Origin: Paenirhizobium cremeum
GTDB lineage: Bacteria > Pseudomonadota > Alphaproteobacteria > Rhizobiales > Rhizobiaceae
NCBI RefSeq assembly: GCF_022884085.1
Contig: NZ_JAGGCS010000015.1
Coordinates: 62,001 to 126,000, forward strand
Length of the DNA stretch: 64,000 bases
Direction of reading: 5' to 3'
Positions 30,859 to 39,918 of this stretch are shown piece after piece. Each line of letters begins with the position of its first letter. The first letter of the stretch is position 1. Below the pieces are notes generated by a model. It saw nothing but the letters and a program-made list of their open reading frames with translations, did no database searches and was not told the origin of the DNA. The position numbers were made by a program, and so were the translations under genes.

Positions 30859-30896
30859 GTTGATCTCCAGTGGTTCCGTTGGTCGGGTCGTCCCGG

Positions 30897-31685
30897 CTAT
30901 TGACCCTTTGAGGAGACCGGGCCGTCCCGGTCGGGGCGAAAGATGGAAGGCACGCCCGCCCGTCTCGGCGGCCAGATGGCAATATCTTTGGTGATAGTCG
31001 CGCCATAACGCAGCTTCTCTTCCGGGCGGTCGCGTGACCGCTCGAAGGCAACGACACGGGTGGCAAGCGTGAAGGCTTCACGCATGTCATGCGTCACCAT
31101 CACCACGGTCATCGGCGCTTCGTGCCAGAGTTTTTTCATCAGCGTATGGATCTCGGCGCGGATGCCGGGGTCGAGCGCGCCGAATGGCTCGTCCAGCAGT
31201 AGCACCTTGGGCCGCACGATCAGCGCCTGTGCCAGAGCCAAACGCTGCTGCATGCCGCCCGAAAGCTGGGCAGGATATTTGTTCTCGGCCCCCATCAGGC
31301 CAACTGCCGCGATCATCGCGCGGGCCTCTTCCTCTACCGCGCGACGTGCCGAACCGAACAGGCGACCAGCCACGCGCGAGGCTTTCAACTCCCTGCCAAA
31401 CATGACATTGCCGAGCACGGTCAGATGCGGAAACACCGAGTAGCGCTGAAAGACGACGCCGCGATCCGGCCCCGGCTCCTTCGGCAGAGGCTCGCCATCC
31501 AGCAGTATCTTGCCCTTGGTCTGGGTTTCCTGCCCCAGCAGCATGCGCAGGAAGGTGGATTTGCCGCAGCCGGACGGACCGACGAGCGCGACGAAGGCGC
31601 GAGAGGCAATCTCGATGGAGACGTTCTCCAGCACGATCTGGTCGCCATACTCCTTCCAAACATTCTGGATCGAAAGGGCGCTCAT
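30897..31685 (-). CDS. ABC transporter ATP-binding protein, guanidine import
   Basis: A 262-residue NitT/TauT-type ATPase with Walker A GPSGCGKST, signature LSGGMQQR and Walker B VLLLDEPFGALD. It overlaps the permease stop by four bases. Guanidine as the substrate is inferred from the riboswitch and the downstream enzymes. Confidence 0.88.
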   Translation of the reverse strand: MSALSIQNVWKEYGDQIVLENVSIEIASRAFVALVGPSGCGKSTFLRMLLGQETQTKGKILLDGEPLPKEPGPDRGVVFQRYSVFPHLTVLGNVMFGRELKASRVAGRLFGSARRAVEEEARAMIAAVGLMGAENKYPAQLSGGMQQRLALAQALIVRPKVLLLDEPFGALDPGIRAEIHTLMKKLWHEAPMTVVMVTHDMREAFTLATRVVAFERSRDRPEEKLRYGATITKDIAIWPPRRAGVPSIFRPDRDGPVSSKGQ

Positions 31686-32500
31686 TTGCCCTTCTCCAGT
31701 TCCGACCAGGGGAAGACGGCGATGCGCAGGCGATCGAGCAGGATGTCGGTCACGACGGCGAGCAGCGTGATCCAGATTACGTAAGGGAAGATCACGTCCA
31801 TCGAGAGGTATCGCCGCACCAGAAAGATGCGGTAGCCGAGGCCGCTATCCGAGGAGATGGCTTCCGCCGCGATCAGGAACAGCCAGGCAGGGCCGAGTTG
31901 CAGGCGAAGCGTTGTGATCAGCCGCGGCAGGATCTGCGGCAGCACCACCCTCAAAGCAATCTGCCAGGAGGAGGCTGACAACGTTTCAGCCTTCACGATT
32001 ATTTCGCGCGGCAGCGATATCGCTGTCAGTGCCAGATCACGGATCATGATCGGCGTCACGCCGATGGCAATCAGCGCAATCTTGGAGGTCTCGCCCAGCC
32101 CCATCACGATGAAGAGAATGGGGAGCAGCGCCAACGGAGGAACCATGGAAATGGCACCAACGAAGGGGGACAGGGCTGCCCGGGCGTAGGGGAGGATGCC
32201 GATCACGAGCCCCAGCAGGAGTGCGATCACGGTGGCGATGCCAAGCCCGGCAAAGAGTCGCCCGAGACTGGCCCAGGTATCCGACCAGAGCAGATAGTCG
32301 CCGGTTCTGACATCGCGGGTGAAAGCCATGCGGTCAATCGCTTCCCCGAGGGCAGCGAAGCCGGGCAGCAGCTTGTCGTTCGGGTTTTCGGCAAGTCGTT
32401 CCGCCGAGCCGATCATGTAGGCTGCAAGCACCAGCACGAAGGGCAAGAGCACGAGCGTCAGGCGCGCGCCATTTCCGGGATGAGCATTGATCCAGCGCAT
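31682..32500 (-). CDS. ABC transporter permease, guanidine import
   Basis: A 272-residue inner-membrane permease of the NitT/TauT type with about six helices and a conserved loop (ETLSASSWQIALRVVLPQIL) near residue 165. It probably functions as a homodimer, because only one permease gene is present. Confidence 0.88.
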   Translation of the reverse strand: MRWINAHPGNGARLTLVLLPFVLVLAAYMIGSAERLAENPNDKLLPGFAALGEAIDRMAFTRDVRTGDYLLWSDTWASLGRLFAGLGIATVIALLLGLVIGILPYARAALSPFVGAISMVPPLALLPILFIVMGLGETSKIALIAIGVTPIMIRDLALTAISLPREIIVKAETLSASSWQIALRVVLPQILPRLITTLRLQLGPAWLFLIAAEAISSDSGLGYRIFLVRRYLSMDVIFPYVIWITLLAVVTDILLDRLRIAVFPWSELEKGK

Positions 32501-32568
32501 CGACCACTCCAGGATTTCAGGAAGGCGGGCGTCGTCCGGAAGACACCGTCAACCGGACGGCAGTGGCC

Positions 32569-33639
32569 TCAAAGCGCACCCTTGGCGGCGGCATCCATGT
32601 AGGTGGTGGTGAAACGGAACTTCACGTTTTCCTTGTCGCCGAGTACCGAGCCATCCGCCAGTTCGATGCCGATGACATCGGCAGACGGCGCACCGCTTCC
32701 GAGCAGGCCCTTTTCAAAGAGGAAGTTGCGGACGAGATCCATGGTCTTCGACAGGTCCGGAGAGGCTGTGAAGGTGACCGCATCGGCCGGCTTGTCGAAG
32801 AGCTTGGTTGCTGCCATCTGCGCCTCGAAGCCGGCGAGATCCGTTCCGGAGGCCGTGCCCATCGCTGTCCGCGCGGCCTTGCCCTCGTCCGTCTGCGCCG
32901 TCATGACGGCCATGGTCTCATACCAGATGCCGGCCAGCGCCTTGCCGAAGTCGGGATTGTCCTTCAGCACATCGGTGTTGGCAACCATCAGGTCGATGAT
33001 TTCGCCCGGGATCTGCGAGCTGTCGAAGACCTTCTTGGCGGAGGCGTCTTCGAGGATGGAGGAGACCAGCGGGTTCCAGGTGACGACGGCGGTCACGTCA
33101 GGGGTCTGATAGGCGGCAACCATGTCGGCATCCGACGTGTTGACCACCTTCACGTCACGCTCGGAGGAGCCGATGCTCTCGAGCGCGCGGGCGAGCAGAT
33201 AATGCGAGACCGAGAACTCGACAAGATTGACGTTCTGGCCCTTCACATCCTCGAGCTTATCCTTGCCCTTGAGGATCAGAGCGTCGTTGCCGTTCGAGAA
33301 GTCGCCAACGATGACGGCTGTCGTGTCGACGCCGCCGGCGGCCGGGATCGAAAGCCCGTCCATATTGGTGAGCGTCACCGCGTCGAAGGCACCGGCGGTA
33401 TACTGGTTCATCGATTCCACATAGTCGTTAAACTGGGTGACCTCGATATTGATGCCATATTTGTCGGCCCACTTCTTCACGATGCCATGGTCGGCGGCGT
33501 AGCCCCAGGGCATCCAGCCCACATAGATGGACCACGCCACTTTGAATTCCTTCTTGGGCGCGGCATAGGCGCCAAGCGGCGCAGCGAGAGCAAGGGCTGC
33601 CACCGAAAGCGTGGCGAGAAATTTCGAAATGGTCCGCAT
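32569..33639 (-). CDS. ABC transporter substrate-binding protein, guanidine import
   Basis: A 356-residue periplasmic protein with a signal peptide ending GAYAA near residue 27, in the NitT/TauT binding-protein class (VAWSIYVGWMPWGYAADHG). It is the first gene after the guanidine-I riboswitch. The ATG at 33639 follows AAGGGGA; an upstream ATG at 33690 would lie inside the riboswitch-linked leader. Confidence 0.9.
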   Translation of the reverse strand: MRTISKFLATLSVAALALAAPLGAYAAPKKEFKVAWSIYVGWMPWGYAADHGIVKKWADKYGINIEVTQFNDYVESMNQYTAGAFDAVTLTNMDGLSIPAAGGVDTTAVIVGDFSNGNDALILKGKDKLEDVKGQNVNLVEFSVSHYLLARALESIGSSERDVKVVNTSDADMVAAYQTPDVTAVVTWNPLVSSILEDASAKKVFDSSQIPGEIIDLMVANTDVLKDNPDFGKALAGIWYETMAVMTAQTDEGKAARTAMGTASGTDLAGFEAQMAATKLFDKPADAVTFTASPDLSKTMDLVRNFLFEKGLLGSGAPSADVIGIELADGSVLGDKENVKFRFTTTYMDAAAKGAL

Positions 33640-33670
33640 TGGATATTCCCCTTCTTGAGCGATCTTCAGA

Positions 33671-33707
33671 AAGGGATCGGCATGAACCATCGCGCCGCCA
33701 ATCCCTT
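33671..33707 (-). promoter_or_regulatory. Hairpin after the riboswitch, likely expression platform
   Basis: On the minus strand AAGGGATTGGC pairs with GCCGATCCCTT (11 bp with one G-U pair, 15-base loop). It begins about ten bases after the riboswitch and ends 32 bases before the first start codon. The downstream TCTGAAG is only slightly U-rich, so termination control is possible but not certain. Confidence 0.5.
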
Positions 33708-33717
33708 GGCTTACGAG

Positions 33718-33815
33718 GTCTCCCGGGCTTTTGTCCCGCCGTGCACCCGGCGGGATGTCTCCCCGCCGGTCGCCGCTCTCGGACCAGTCGCACGTGATCG
33801 TGCCGGAACCCTAGC
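33718..33815 (-). ncRNA. Guanidine-I (ykkC) riboswitch
   Basis: Read on the minus strand, the leader contains the conserved ykkC blocks in order and spacing: CTAGGGTTCCG, then ACTGGTCCGAGAGC, then GGCGGGACAAAAGCCCGGGAGA (split: GGGACAAAAGCCC plus GGGAGA). These form the guanidinium-binding core. Binding turns on genes for guanidine export or breakdown. It lies about 80 bases before the ABC binding-protein gene and should govern the whole operon through atzF. Confidence 0.95.
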
Positions 33816-34073
33816 CGCTAACTCTGGAATATAGAAAGCAAACCTCATGCCAATCTTCAAATCGCCTCTTTTCCATCACCGTCAGCACGTTCAACAAAGA
33901 AGTGGGGGAGAGTTGCACACAATCGAGACATTATTGCCTATTTTTCATTCTGCTGTGCGCGCAAGCAAACTCCTCTTCGACCGTATTACCTAGTCGAACA
34001 CCCGCTCTTCGCGATAGTTCAACGGCGGCGTCAACACGCCCAGCTTGGCGTACTGTGATCCAACGCTACGGCA

Positions 34074-34290
34074 TCTATAATCCCTATACCGGCCGAGGTG
34101 CCATCAAGGGCCTGCTGCCGCAGGGGCTGCATAATCTTCGGGATATTCTGGCAACGCATATCCTCAAGCGGACCGGCTCGTATGAGCAGCCAGCTATGCC
34201 ATTCCGTACACACCGGACGTGATTCAGCAGCACTACGGCCGGTTCCTGCCGCAGGACAAGGCGGCACTTGCGGCGAAAATCCTCAACTAA
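34074..34290 (+). pseudogene. Tyrosine recombinase (integrase) C-terminal relic
   Basis: In one frame the relic reads GLLPQGLHNLRDILATHILKR, and one base out of phase it continues as QQHYGRFLPQDKAALAAKILN and stops at 34290. These are the C-terminal motifs of rhizobial phage-type integrases, with the tyrosine nucleophile in HYGRF. The frameshift and absence of the N-terminal part make it non-functional. It marks an old integration boundary between the guanidine operon and the next cluster. Confidence 0.7.
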
Positions 34291-34588
34291 GTTTGGGAAG
34301 CCCATAGCCACCCGGATAATAGCTGATCCGCATCGCCCCATCAGATGCAAATCGGGCGTATAGGTTTAGGTGCTACGAAGGCTGTAACTGTGGCTCGGTT
34401 CTACCTCTTGGGAAACCCGTGCCAAGGCTGCAAATGATCGCACCGCGGCGCTCGCTGCAAAGCGACGCGTCCATGAGCACGCCTAGAGCAACGGCGTTGC
34501 CTTCCAACCGGGGCTCTCTCGCACAATGATCTATGAGCCTATCCCGATAACTTACATCGCAAAGTCTTTAGTACGTGAGGTCAAGCCG
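34291..34588. other. Intergenic region with no recognisable feature
   Basis: Between the integrase relic and the GntR gene stop. No coding frame with support, RNA motif or strong repeat was seen. Confidence 0.5.
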
Positions 34589-35329
34589 TTAGATTTCAAC
34601 AGAATTGCCGCCGGCGTCTTTAAGGCCCGCATATTCCTCATAGGAATCCTCGACAGTCAGGATGTGCCGGCGCATTGATTCCGCTGCAAGCTCGCGATTG
34701 CCCTGCAGGATGGCGACGAGGATTGCGTCGTGTTCCTTGTAGGATTTCGCCAGACGCCCTGCAGTCAGGAACTGCGCACGACGGAAAGGCGAGAGCCGTC
34801 GACGCGTCGCAAGCGTGATTTCGACCAGATAGGCATTGTGGCTGCCAGCATAGATCGCCGCATGGAACTTCTCGTTGAGCACATGATAATGGCTCGGGTC
34901 GTTCTCCTTTAGGATCTGTGCCAAACCTTCATGGATGGTTTCCAGCGTGCGGCGTTCAGAAAGACTCATATGCGCAGCCGCTAGGCTTGCGCAAAGGGCT
35001 TCCAGCTCAGCCATCACCTGGAACATCTGCCGCAGATGCTCGGGAGAAGGCCTCGTGACGATGGCGCTGCGATGCGGCCGCGTTTCAACCAGTCCCATTG
35101 CGGCGAGATCCCGTATCGCCTCACGCAAGGGTGTCCGCGACACGCCATAACTTGCGGCGATCTCGGTCTCATCCAGCGCCATTCCGGGCGACAGCTTGCC
35201 GTCAACAATGTCGTCGGCAAGCCGCGCGCGAACTTCCTCGGCGCGTGTCAGCTTACGCCGCGATCCGGTTTCCTTGGCCGGGGAAATGTCCCCGCCCACC
35301 TTCAGGCTTTTCTTCATTATTGCATCCAA
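34589..35329 (-). CDS. GntR-family regulator (FCD domain)
   Basis: A 246-residue regulator with a winged helix at residues 28-95 (ETEIAASYGVSRTPLREAIRDLA) and an FCD effector domain with metal-binding histidines in the C-terminal half (LNEKFHAAIYAGSHN and KEHDAI). It is likely the local regulator of the MATE/hydrolase and ABC genes; the 18-bp palindrome at 37536-37553 in the divergent promoter region is a candidate site. No clear ribosome binding site decides between ATGs at 35329 and 35317. Confidence 0.85.
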   Translation of the reverse strand: MDAIMKKSLKVGGDISPAKETGSRRKLTRAEEVRARLADDIVDGKLSPGMALDETEIAASYGVSRTPLREAIRDLAAMGLVETRPHRSAIVTRPSPEHLRQMFQVMAELEALCASLAAAHMSLSERRTLETIHEGLAQILKENDPSHYHVLNEKFHAAIYAGSHNAYLVEITLATRRRLSPFRRAQFLTAGRLAKSYKEHDAILVAILQGNRELAAESMRRHILTVEDSYEEYAGLKDAGGNSVEI

Positions 35330-35354
35330 AGGAGCTATCTTCCTGCAAGTATCC

Positions 35355-36785
35355 TTACGTCGGACTTATCATCTTGCGCAACACGTCTCGACTTTCGCGT
35401 GTAACAACCGAACCATCGGCGGAGGCAACTGCGCGGCCCGTCATATATGTCCAGCGCAGGAGCAGGCAACACGCGACGCTGGTAATGCTGGCCAATATGC
35501 CAAACCAGACACCGATAACGCCGAAATCCAGCCAAAGGGACAGAAGAAAGGCCGTCGGCAAGCCGATCAGCCAGTAGCCGCAAAGGCCCACGATCATCGG
35601 CACTCGCGTATCCTTCAGGCCACGGAGCGCACCATTTGCTGCCGATTGAATTCCATCGAATACGAGGAAACCGGCCAGGATCAGGATCAGCTGCTGCGCC
35701 AAGGGCTCTATGGCTGCGGAATCTACTGTATCGGCACCGAGAAGCAGATCGATGATCTGCCGGGAGGCCAGGAAGAAAAGAGCGCCGAAAAACGCCATCA
35801 CACCGGCCGCCGTCATCAGGGAGATATTTCCGGCCAATCGCGCAGCAGCCGGCCTGCCGGCACCGAGATGATAGGCGACCCGCACGGTCGTTGCCTGACC
35901 GATGGCGATGATCGGGTTAAAGGCGATGTTGTTCAGCGTGTAGACGATCTGATTAGCGATGATCGCAACAGTCCCGAACCCACTGGTAATCAGCGTCAGC
36001 ACCAGAGTCATGCCGAGCTCTGCGGCGTAAATGAGCGCGATCGGCCAGCCGATCTTCCAGACGTCTCGCAGCGCTTGCGTGGCCTTTCTCGAGGCATTGC
36101 AGATGGTCGAAGCAGGCAGATGTCCGGTGAGAAGGGAATAGGCGGTCAATCCGGCGGCGATCAGCCACCAAGCAATGGTGTAGGTGATGCCGGCCCCCGT
36201 CAATCCGTATCCGGCGAAACCGAAGCCGCCGAATGTCAGTGTGGAGAGCGCCGGCACATAGAACACCGCACCGATCGCAACCGATGCCATCGTCAGCCAG
36301 GATTTCCCCGAAACTGAGAAATAGAGACGGATCGGCACGATCCAGAGTATAGCCGGCACGGCCCAGGCCGCCATGGTGACGAACTGGTCGACATCGTGCA
36401 GGATATCCGCCTCGACGCCGAACGGCTGAAGAATGGCCGGTAGATTGAGAAGAATGGCAACCGACAGAAGCGACAGGATAAGGCTCGCCAGAATGGCCCC
36501 GCCGAAAGCATAGGCCGCATCGTCGCCGCCCTGCCCTTCCGTCTCGCTTTTTCCCCTGGCGGCGGCCATCAGCGGATGCGCGCCCGCAATCACGCCCTGT
36601 GACACGACGACAAGCACCTGAATGAAGACGGCGCAAAGGCCACTCGCCGCAAGCGCGGAGCCGCTAAGGCGCCCAAGCATGACGCTCGCCGCAAGGCTCA
36701 TCACAAGCTGGCTGGCCTGAGCAACCGCAAGCGGAGCTGCGATACCCACGAGGGACCGCAGCTCGTTTCGTGCTTCGTGGGTCAT
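35355..36785 (-). CDS. MATE-family multidrug/metabolite efflux protein
   Basis: A 476-residue inner-membrane protein with about 12 helices. ELRSLVGIAAPLAVAQASQLVMS at the start and the internal duplication of two six-helix bundles are typical of the MATE (NorM-like) family. The ATG at 36785 lies ten bases after the upstream hydrolase stop, so both are probably one transcript. The exported compound is unknown. Confidence 0.88.
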   Translation of the reverse strand: MTHEARNELRSLVGIAAPLAVAQASQLVMSLAASVMLGRLSGSALAASGLCAVFIQVLVVVSQGVIAGAHPLMAAARGKSETEGQGGDDAAYAFGGAILASLILSLLSVAILLNLPAILQPFGVEADILHDVDQFVTMAAWAVPAILWIVPIRLYFSVSGKSWLTMASVAIGAVFYVPALSTLTFGGFGFAGYGLTGAGITYTIAWWLIAAGLTAYSLLTGHLPASTICNASRKATQALRDVWKIGWPIALIYAAELGMTLVLTLITSGFGTVAIIANQIVYTLNNIAFNPIIAIGQATTVRVAYHLGAGRPAAARLAGNISLMTAAGVMAFFGALFFLASRQIIDLLLGADTVDSAAIEPLAQQLILILAGFLVFDGIQSAANGALRGLKDTRVPMIVGLCGYWLIGLPTAFLLSLWLDFGVIGVWFGILASITSVACCLLLRWTYMTGRAVASADGSVVTRESRDVLRKMISPT

Positions 36786-36795
36786 GCCTTGGTGA

Positions 36796-37431
36796 TCAGG
36801 CAGCAGCAGCGGCCTGCGCGGCGAAGGCATCGATGACCTCCTGCGCATTGCGGCGGGCTCCGGCCTGCAGATATTCCATCGCCACCAGTGCCGCGTCATG
36901 TGCAGCCTGACTGGAGCCCGAAACGCAATCCTCGATGACGCGGCAGTAGTAATCCCCCTGATGTGCATCGACGAAGCTGTAATGGATGCAGACATCGGTG
37001 AAACCGCCGACGAAGAACAGCGTCTCGGCCTTCACGGCCTTGAGCAGGATTTCCATCTCGGTGCCATAGAAGACCGAATAGCGACGCTTGGTGATACGCA
37101 GGTCATCCGGCGTCATTTCCATCTCCTCGACCGGGAAAGGCGTACCCGGCGAGCTTTCGAGGCAATGGATGCTTTCCGAGCCATCCAGCTCACGGCCGAA
37201 ATCGATCAGGCTGTCGCGATGCGCTTCCTGCACGAAGATGATCGGGATACCGGCCTTGCGGGCAGCATCAACAACCGATTTCGCACGCCAGTTGCGCTCG
37301 ATGTGATCGCCCATAAATTCAAGACGGGATGCGGTCGGCCGCGGCATGAAGCCCGACTTTTGAATATCAACGACGATCAGGGCAGCGCGCCCGACGATCA
37401 TGGGCTTCGGGACGATCGGATTTCCAGACAT
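36796..37431 (-). CDS. Isochorismatase-fold cysteine hydrolase, copy 1
   Basis: A 211-residue hydrolase: Asp in LIVVDIQKSG, lysine in ITKRRYSVFYGTE and the catalytic cysteine in GGFTDVCIHYSF. It is clearly paralogous to the protein at 41605-42225 (shared PMIVG, VVDIQK, GREMDG/GRELDG, KRRYS, EDCV.GSS). The ATG at 37431 aligns the two N-termini; an open frame continues upstream to 37551. Substrate unknown; this fold hydrolyses amides such as carbamoylated or hydroxamate-like compounds. Confidence 0.82.
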   Translation of the reverse strand: MSGNPIVPKPMIVGRAALIVVDIQKSGFMPRPTASRLEFMGDHIERNWRAKSVVDAARKAGIPIIFVQEAHRDSLIDFGRELDGSESIHCLESSPGTPFPVEEMEMTPDDLRITKRRYSVFYGTEMEILLKAVKAETLFFVGGFTDVCIHYSFVDAHQGDYYCRVIEDCVSGSSQAAHDAALVAMEYLQAGARRNAQEVIDAFAAQAAAAA

Positions 37432-37535
37432 CAGCTTCACTCGCTTGCTTATAACAGAGACCGGCACCCCTTTTTTGACCTGAAAATTCGAGCAGCAGGG
37501 GCGCTTACCGTCGCGATTATACACGCCGGATTTAA

Positions 37536-37553
37536 GTATGCAATATTGCATAC
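37536..37553. promoter_or_regulatory. Perfect 18-bp palindrome in divergent promoter region
   Basis: GTATGCAATATTGCATAC is perfectly symmetric and lies between the leftward hydrolase-MATE genes and the rightward ABC operon. The TATGCAATA half-site is of the kind bound by GntR/FCD regulators, and such a gene is encoded nearby at 34589-35329. Confidence 0.7.
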
Positions 37554-37730
37554 AATAAGCCTATTATTTATGCATATGCCCATTTTCCCTCAAAATTCAG
37601 GAGAATTTAAGCACCTTCAGAAACCGGCATAATCAAATTAAATATATGATTATATTGTATTTTTATTACTGGCACGCCCATTGCATAGTCCTTGAACATC
37701 CATCCAAGGGGAAAGTTAGGAGAACACAGT

Positions 37731-38849
37731 ATGGCATCCAGAAAGCCCGCATCGCCTTCCGGCCAGAATATGAACTCAGCGGTTTCGCGCCGAACGGTCC
37801 TGAAGGCGGCCGGCGGCCTTGCCGCGGCAGCGACATTCGTCTCCGCGCCTTTCGTGCGCCCCTCCTATGCCGCAACCACGCTCCGCGTTTCAAACTTCGG
37901 CGGCTTCTTCGAGCAGGCCTTTGCAAAGGACGTCTACCCGGCTTTCACCAAGCAGACCGGCATTGCCGTCCAGTCGATCCCGCAGTCGGGCAGCGCCCAA
38001 TTTCTCGTCCAGCTCGGCCAGGCCATCCAGGCGGGCTCCGCTCCGATGGATGTCTGCTGCGCCGGTCAGGCAGACGTCATCCGCGGCCGCCAGCGTGGCC
38101 TCTGGGCAACGGTCGACAAGTCCAAGTTGAAGAATGTCGGCAATCTCATCGACGGCTTCCTCTATGAAGACGGCGGCAAGGTCGATGGCGTCGGCGCCAT
38201 GGCCTGGTACATCACCCTGATCGCCAACCCGTCCGAATTCGAAAAGCTGCCGGATAGCTGGACCGAGCTCTGGAAGCCACGCGCTTCGGCTTGGGGCCTG
38301 CAGGGTGGCGGCACCAGCGTGCTGCTCGACATCGTAGCTTCCGTCTATTTCGGCGGCCCGTCCGTGCTCGACACCGAAGCCGGCATCGACAAGGTCATCG
38401 CCAAGATCGGCGAGCTGAAGCCGAACACGAAGCTGTGGTGGACCGACGAAGGTTCGATGCAGAGCGCCTATCAGAACGACGAGGTCGTCGGCGGCATGTA
38501 TTTCCACGACGTCTCCATGATAATGAAGAAGGAAGGCACCGACGTCGCCTCGATCTTCCCGAAGGAAGGTGCAGTCCTCGGTTACAACGCCTGGTGCGTG
38601 CCGAAGGTCGGCGAAGTCAGCGATGCCGCCATCGCCTTCCTTGACTGGAGCGCCACGCCGGAGTGCCACGAGCTTATCGCCCGCAATGTCGGCGCCGCTC
38701 CGCTGATCGATAAATCGAAGCTCAACCTGACCGAAGACGAGTTCAACGCCGTCTCTGGCACCGGCAAGCCGATCGTTGTCGCTTCCGCCGCCAAGGTGAA
38801 ACACGCCGACTACATCTCCGCGCAGATGCTCAAGATGCTCGGTCAGTAA
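37731..38849 (+). CDS. PotD-like ABC substrate-binding protein, Tat-exported
   Basis: A 372-residue protein with a twin-arginine signal (SRRTVLKAAGG near residues 18-28, then a hydrophobic run ending SYAA). The mature part is a spermidine/putrescine-type binding protein (TTLRVSNFGGFFEQAF, LWWTDEGSMQSAYQNDEV). TTAGGAG lies eight bases before the ATG at 37731. It heads a five-gene transporter-hydrolase operon followed by an M20 amidohydrolase. Confidence 0.9.
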   Translation: MASRKPASPSGQNMNSAVSRRTVLKAAGGLAAAATFVSAPFVRPSYAATTLRVSNFGGFFEQAFAKDVYPAFTKQTGIAVQSIPQSGSAQFLVQLGQAIQAGSAPMDVCCAGQADVIRGRQRGLWATVDKSKLKNVGNLIDGFLYEDGGKVDGVGAMAWYITLIANPSEFEKLPDSWTELWKPRASAWGLQGGGTSVLLDIVASVYFGGPSVLDTEAGIDKVIAKIGELKPNTKLWWTDEGSMQSAYQNDEVVGGMYFHDVSMIMKKEGTDVASIFPKEGAVLGYNAWCVPKVGEVSDAAIAFLDWSATPECHELIARNVGAAPLIDKSKLNLTEDEFNAVSGTGKPIVVASAAKVKHADYISAQMLKMLGQ

Positions 38850-38863
38850 GTCTGGACGGAACG

Positions 38864-39916
38864 ATGCAAGGCCTGGAAATTTCAAACCTTACGAAGTCCT
38901 TCGGCACGAACACGGTCGTCTCAGACGTCTCGCTTGCGATCGAACAGGGCAAATTCGTCTGCTTCCTTGGTCCGTCAGGCTGTGGCAAGACGACCCTGAT
39001 GCGCATCATTGCCGGTCTGGAGCAACCGACTAGCGGCACAGTGCGCCTCGACGGTCGCGACATAACCGGCGTCCCGACCAATGAGCGTAACTTCGGAATG
39101 GTGTTCCAGGCCCTTGCCTTGTTCCCGCATCTCGATGTAGCCGGCAATATCGGCTACAGCCTTCGCTATCGCACGATGGCAAAGCATCACAAGCAGGAAC
39201 GGATCGGCGAGTTGTTGAAGCTCGTCGATCTGCCCGGCATGCAGTCGCGCCGGGTCGACCAGCTTTCCGGCGGCCAGAGGCAGCGTGTCGCGATCGCCCG
39301 CGCATTGGCGCAGGAGCCGCTTCTCTTCCTGATGGACGAACCGCTTTCGGCGCTCGACGCCAAACTGCGCGACCACATGCAGGTCGAACTTCGGCAGCTA
39401 CAGCAGAAGCTGAAGATCACCACCATCTTTGTCACCCACGACCAGCGTGAGGCGATGACCATTGCCGACCAGATCGTCATCATGGCGCATGGCAAGGTGC
39501 AACAGGTCGGCAGCCCGGTCGAGATCTACCGCAGGCCGATGAACCGCTTCGTCGCCGATTTCATCGGTCAGAGCAATCTTGCCGAAGGCACTTTGGTCGA
39601 TCGCGAGCATGTACGGATCGGGGAAACCATCGTCAACACCAGCCCCGCTCCTTCCCGCTTCAATCCCGGCGACAAGGTCACGATCTGCGCTCGCCCGGAA
39701 AGCACGCTTCTGTCGCGCCCTGAAGCCGGCAGCATTGTCCCGATCGCAACCGTGACCTTCGTGCGCGACCTCGGCTCCAGCGTCGAGGTGTTTCTCGACA
39801 GGAACGGTAGGCAGGTCGTCGCCTCGCTTGCCCCTTCCGTCTGGGCCGAGCTCGAAGGCTCAGAGAAATTTGCCATCTCCTTCGCACCGGGTTCGGTGAC
39901 TGTTCTGGAGGACTGA
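38864..39916 (+). CDS. ABC transporter ATP-binding protein (PotA-like)
   Basis: A 350-residue ATPase with Walker A GPSGCGKTT, signature LSGGQRQR, Walker B LLFLMDEP and a C-terminal TOBE-like domain from about 270. It lies 14 bases after the binding-protein gene. Confidence 0.92.
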   Translation: MQGLEISNLTKSFGTNTVVSDVSLAIEQGKFVCFLGPSGCGKTTLMRIIAGLEQPTSGTVRLDGRDITGVPTNERNFGMVFQALALFPHLDVAGNIGYSLRYRTMAKHHKQERIGELLKLVDLPGMQSRRVDQLSGGQRQRVAIARALAQEPLLFLMDEPLSALDAKLRDHMQVELRQLQQKLKITTIFVTHDQREAMTIADQIVIMAHGKVQQVGSPVEIYRRPMNRFVADFIGQSNLAEGTLVDREHVRIGETIVNTSPAPSRFNPGDKVTICARPESTLLSRPEAGSIVPIATVTFVRDLGSSVEVFLDRNGRQVVASLAPSVWAELEGSEKFAISFAPGSVTVLED

Positions 39917-39918
39917 TC

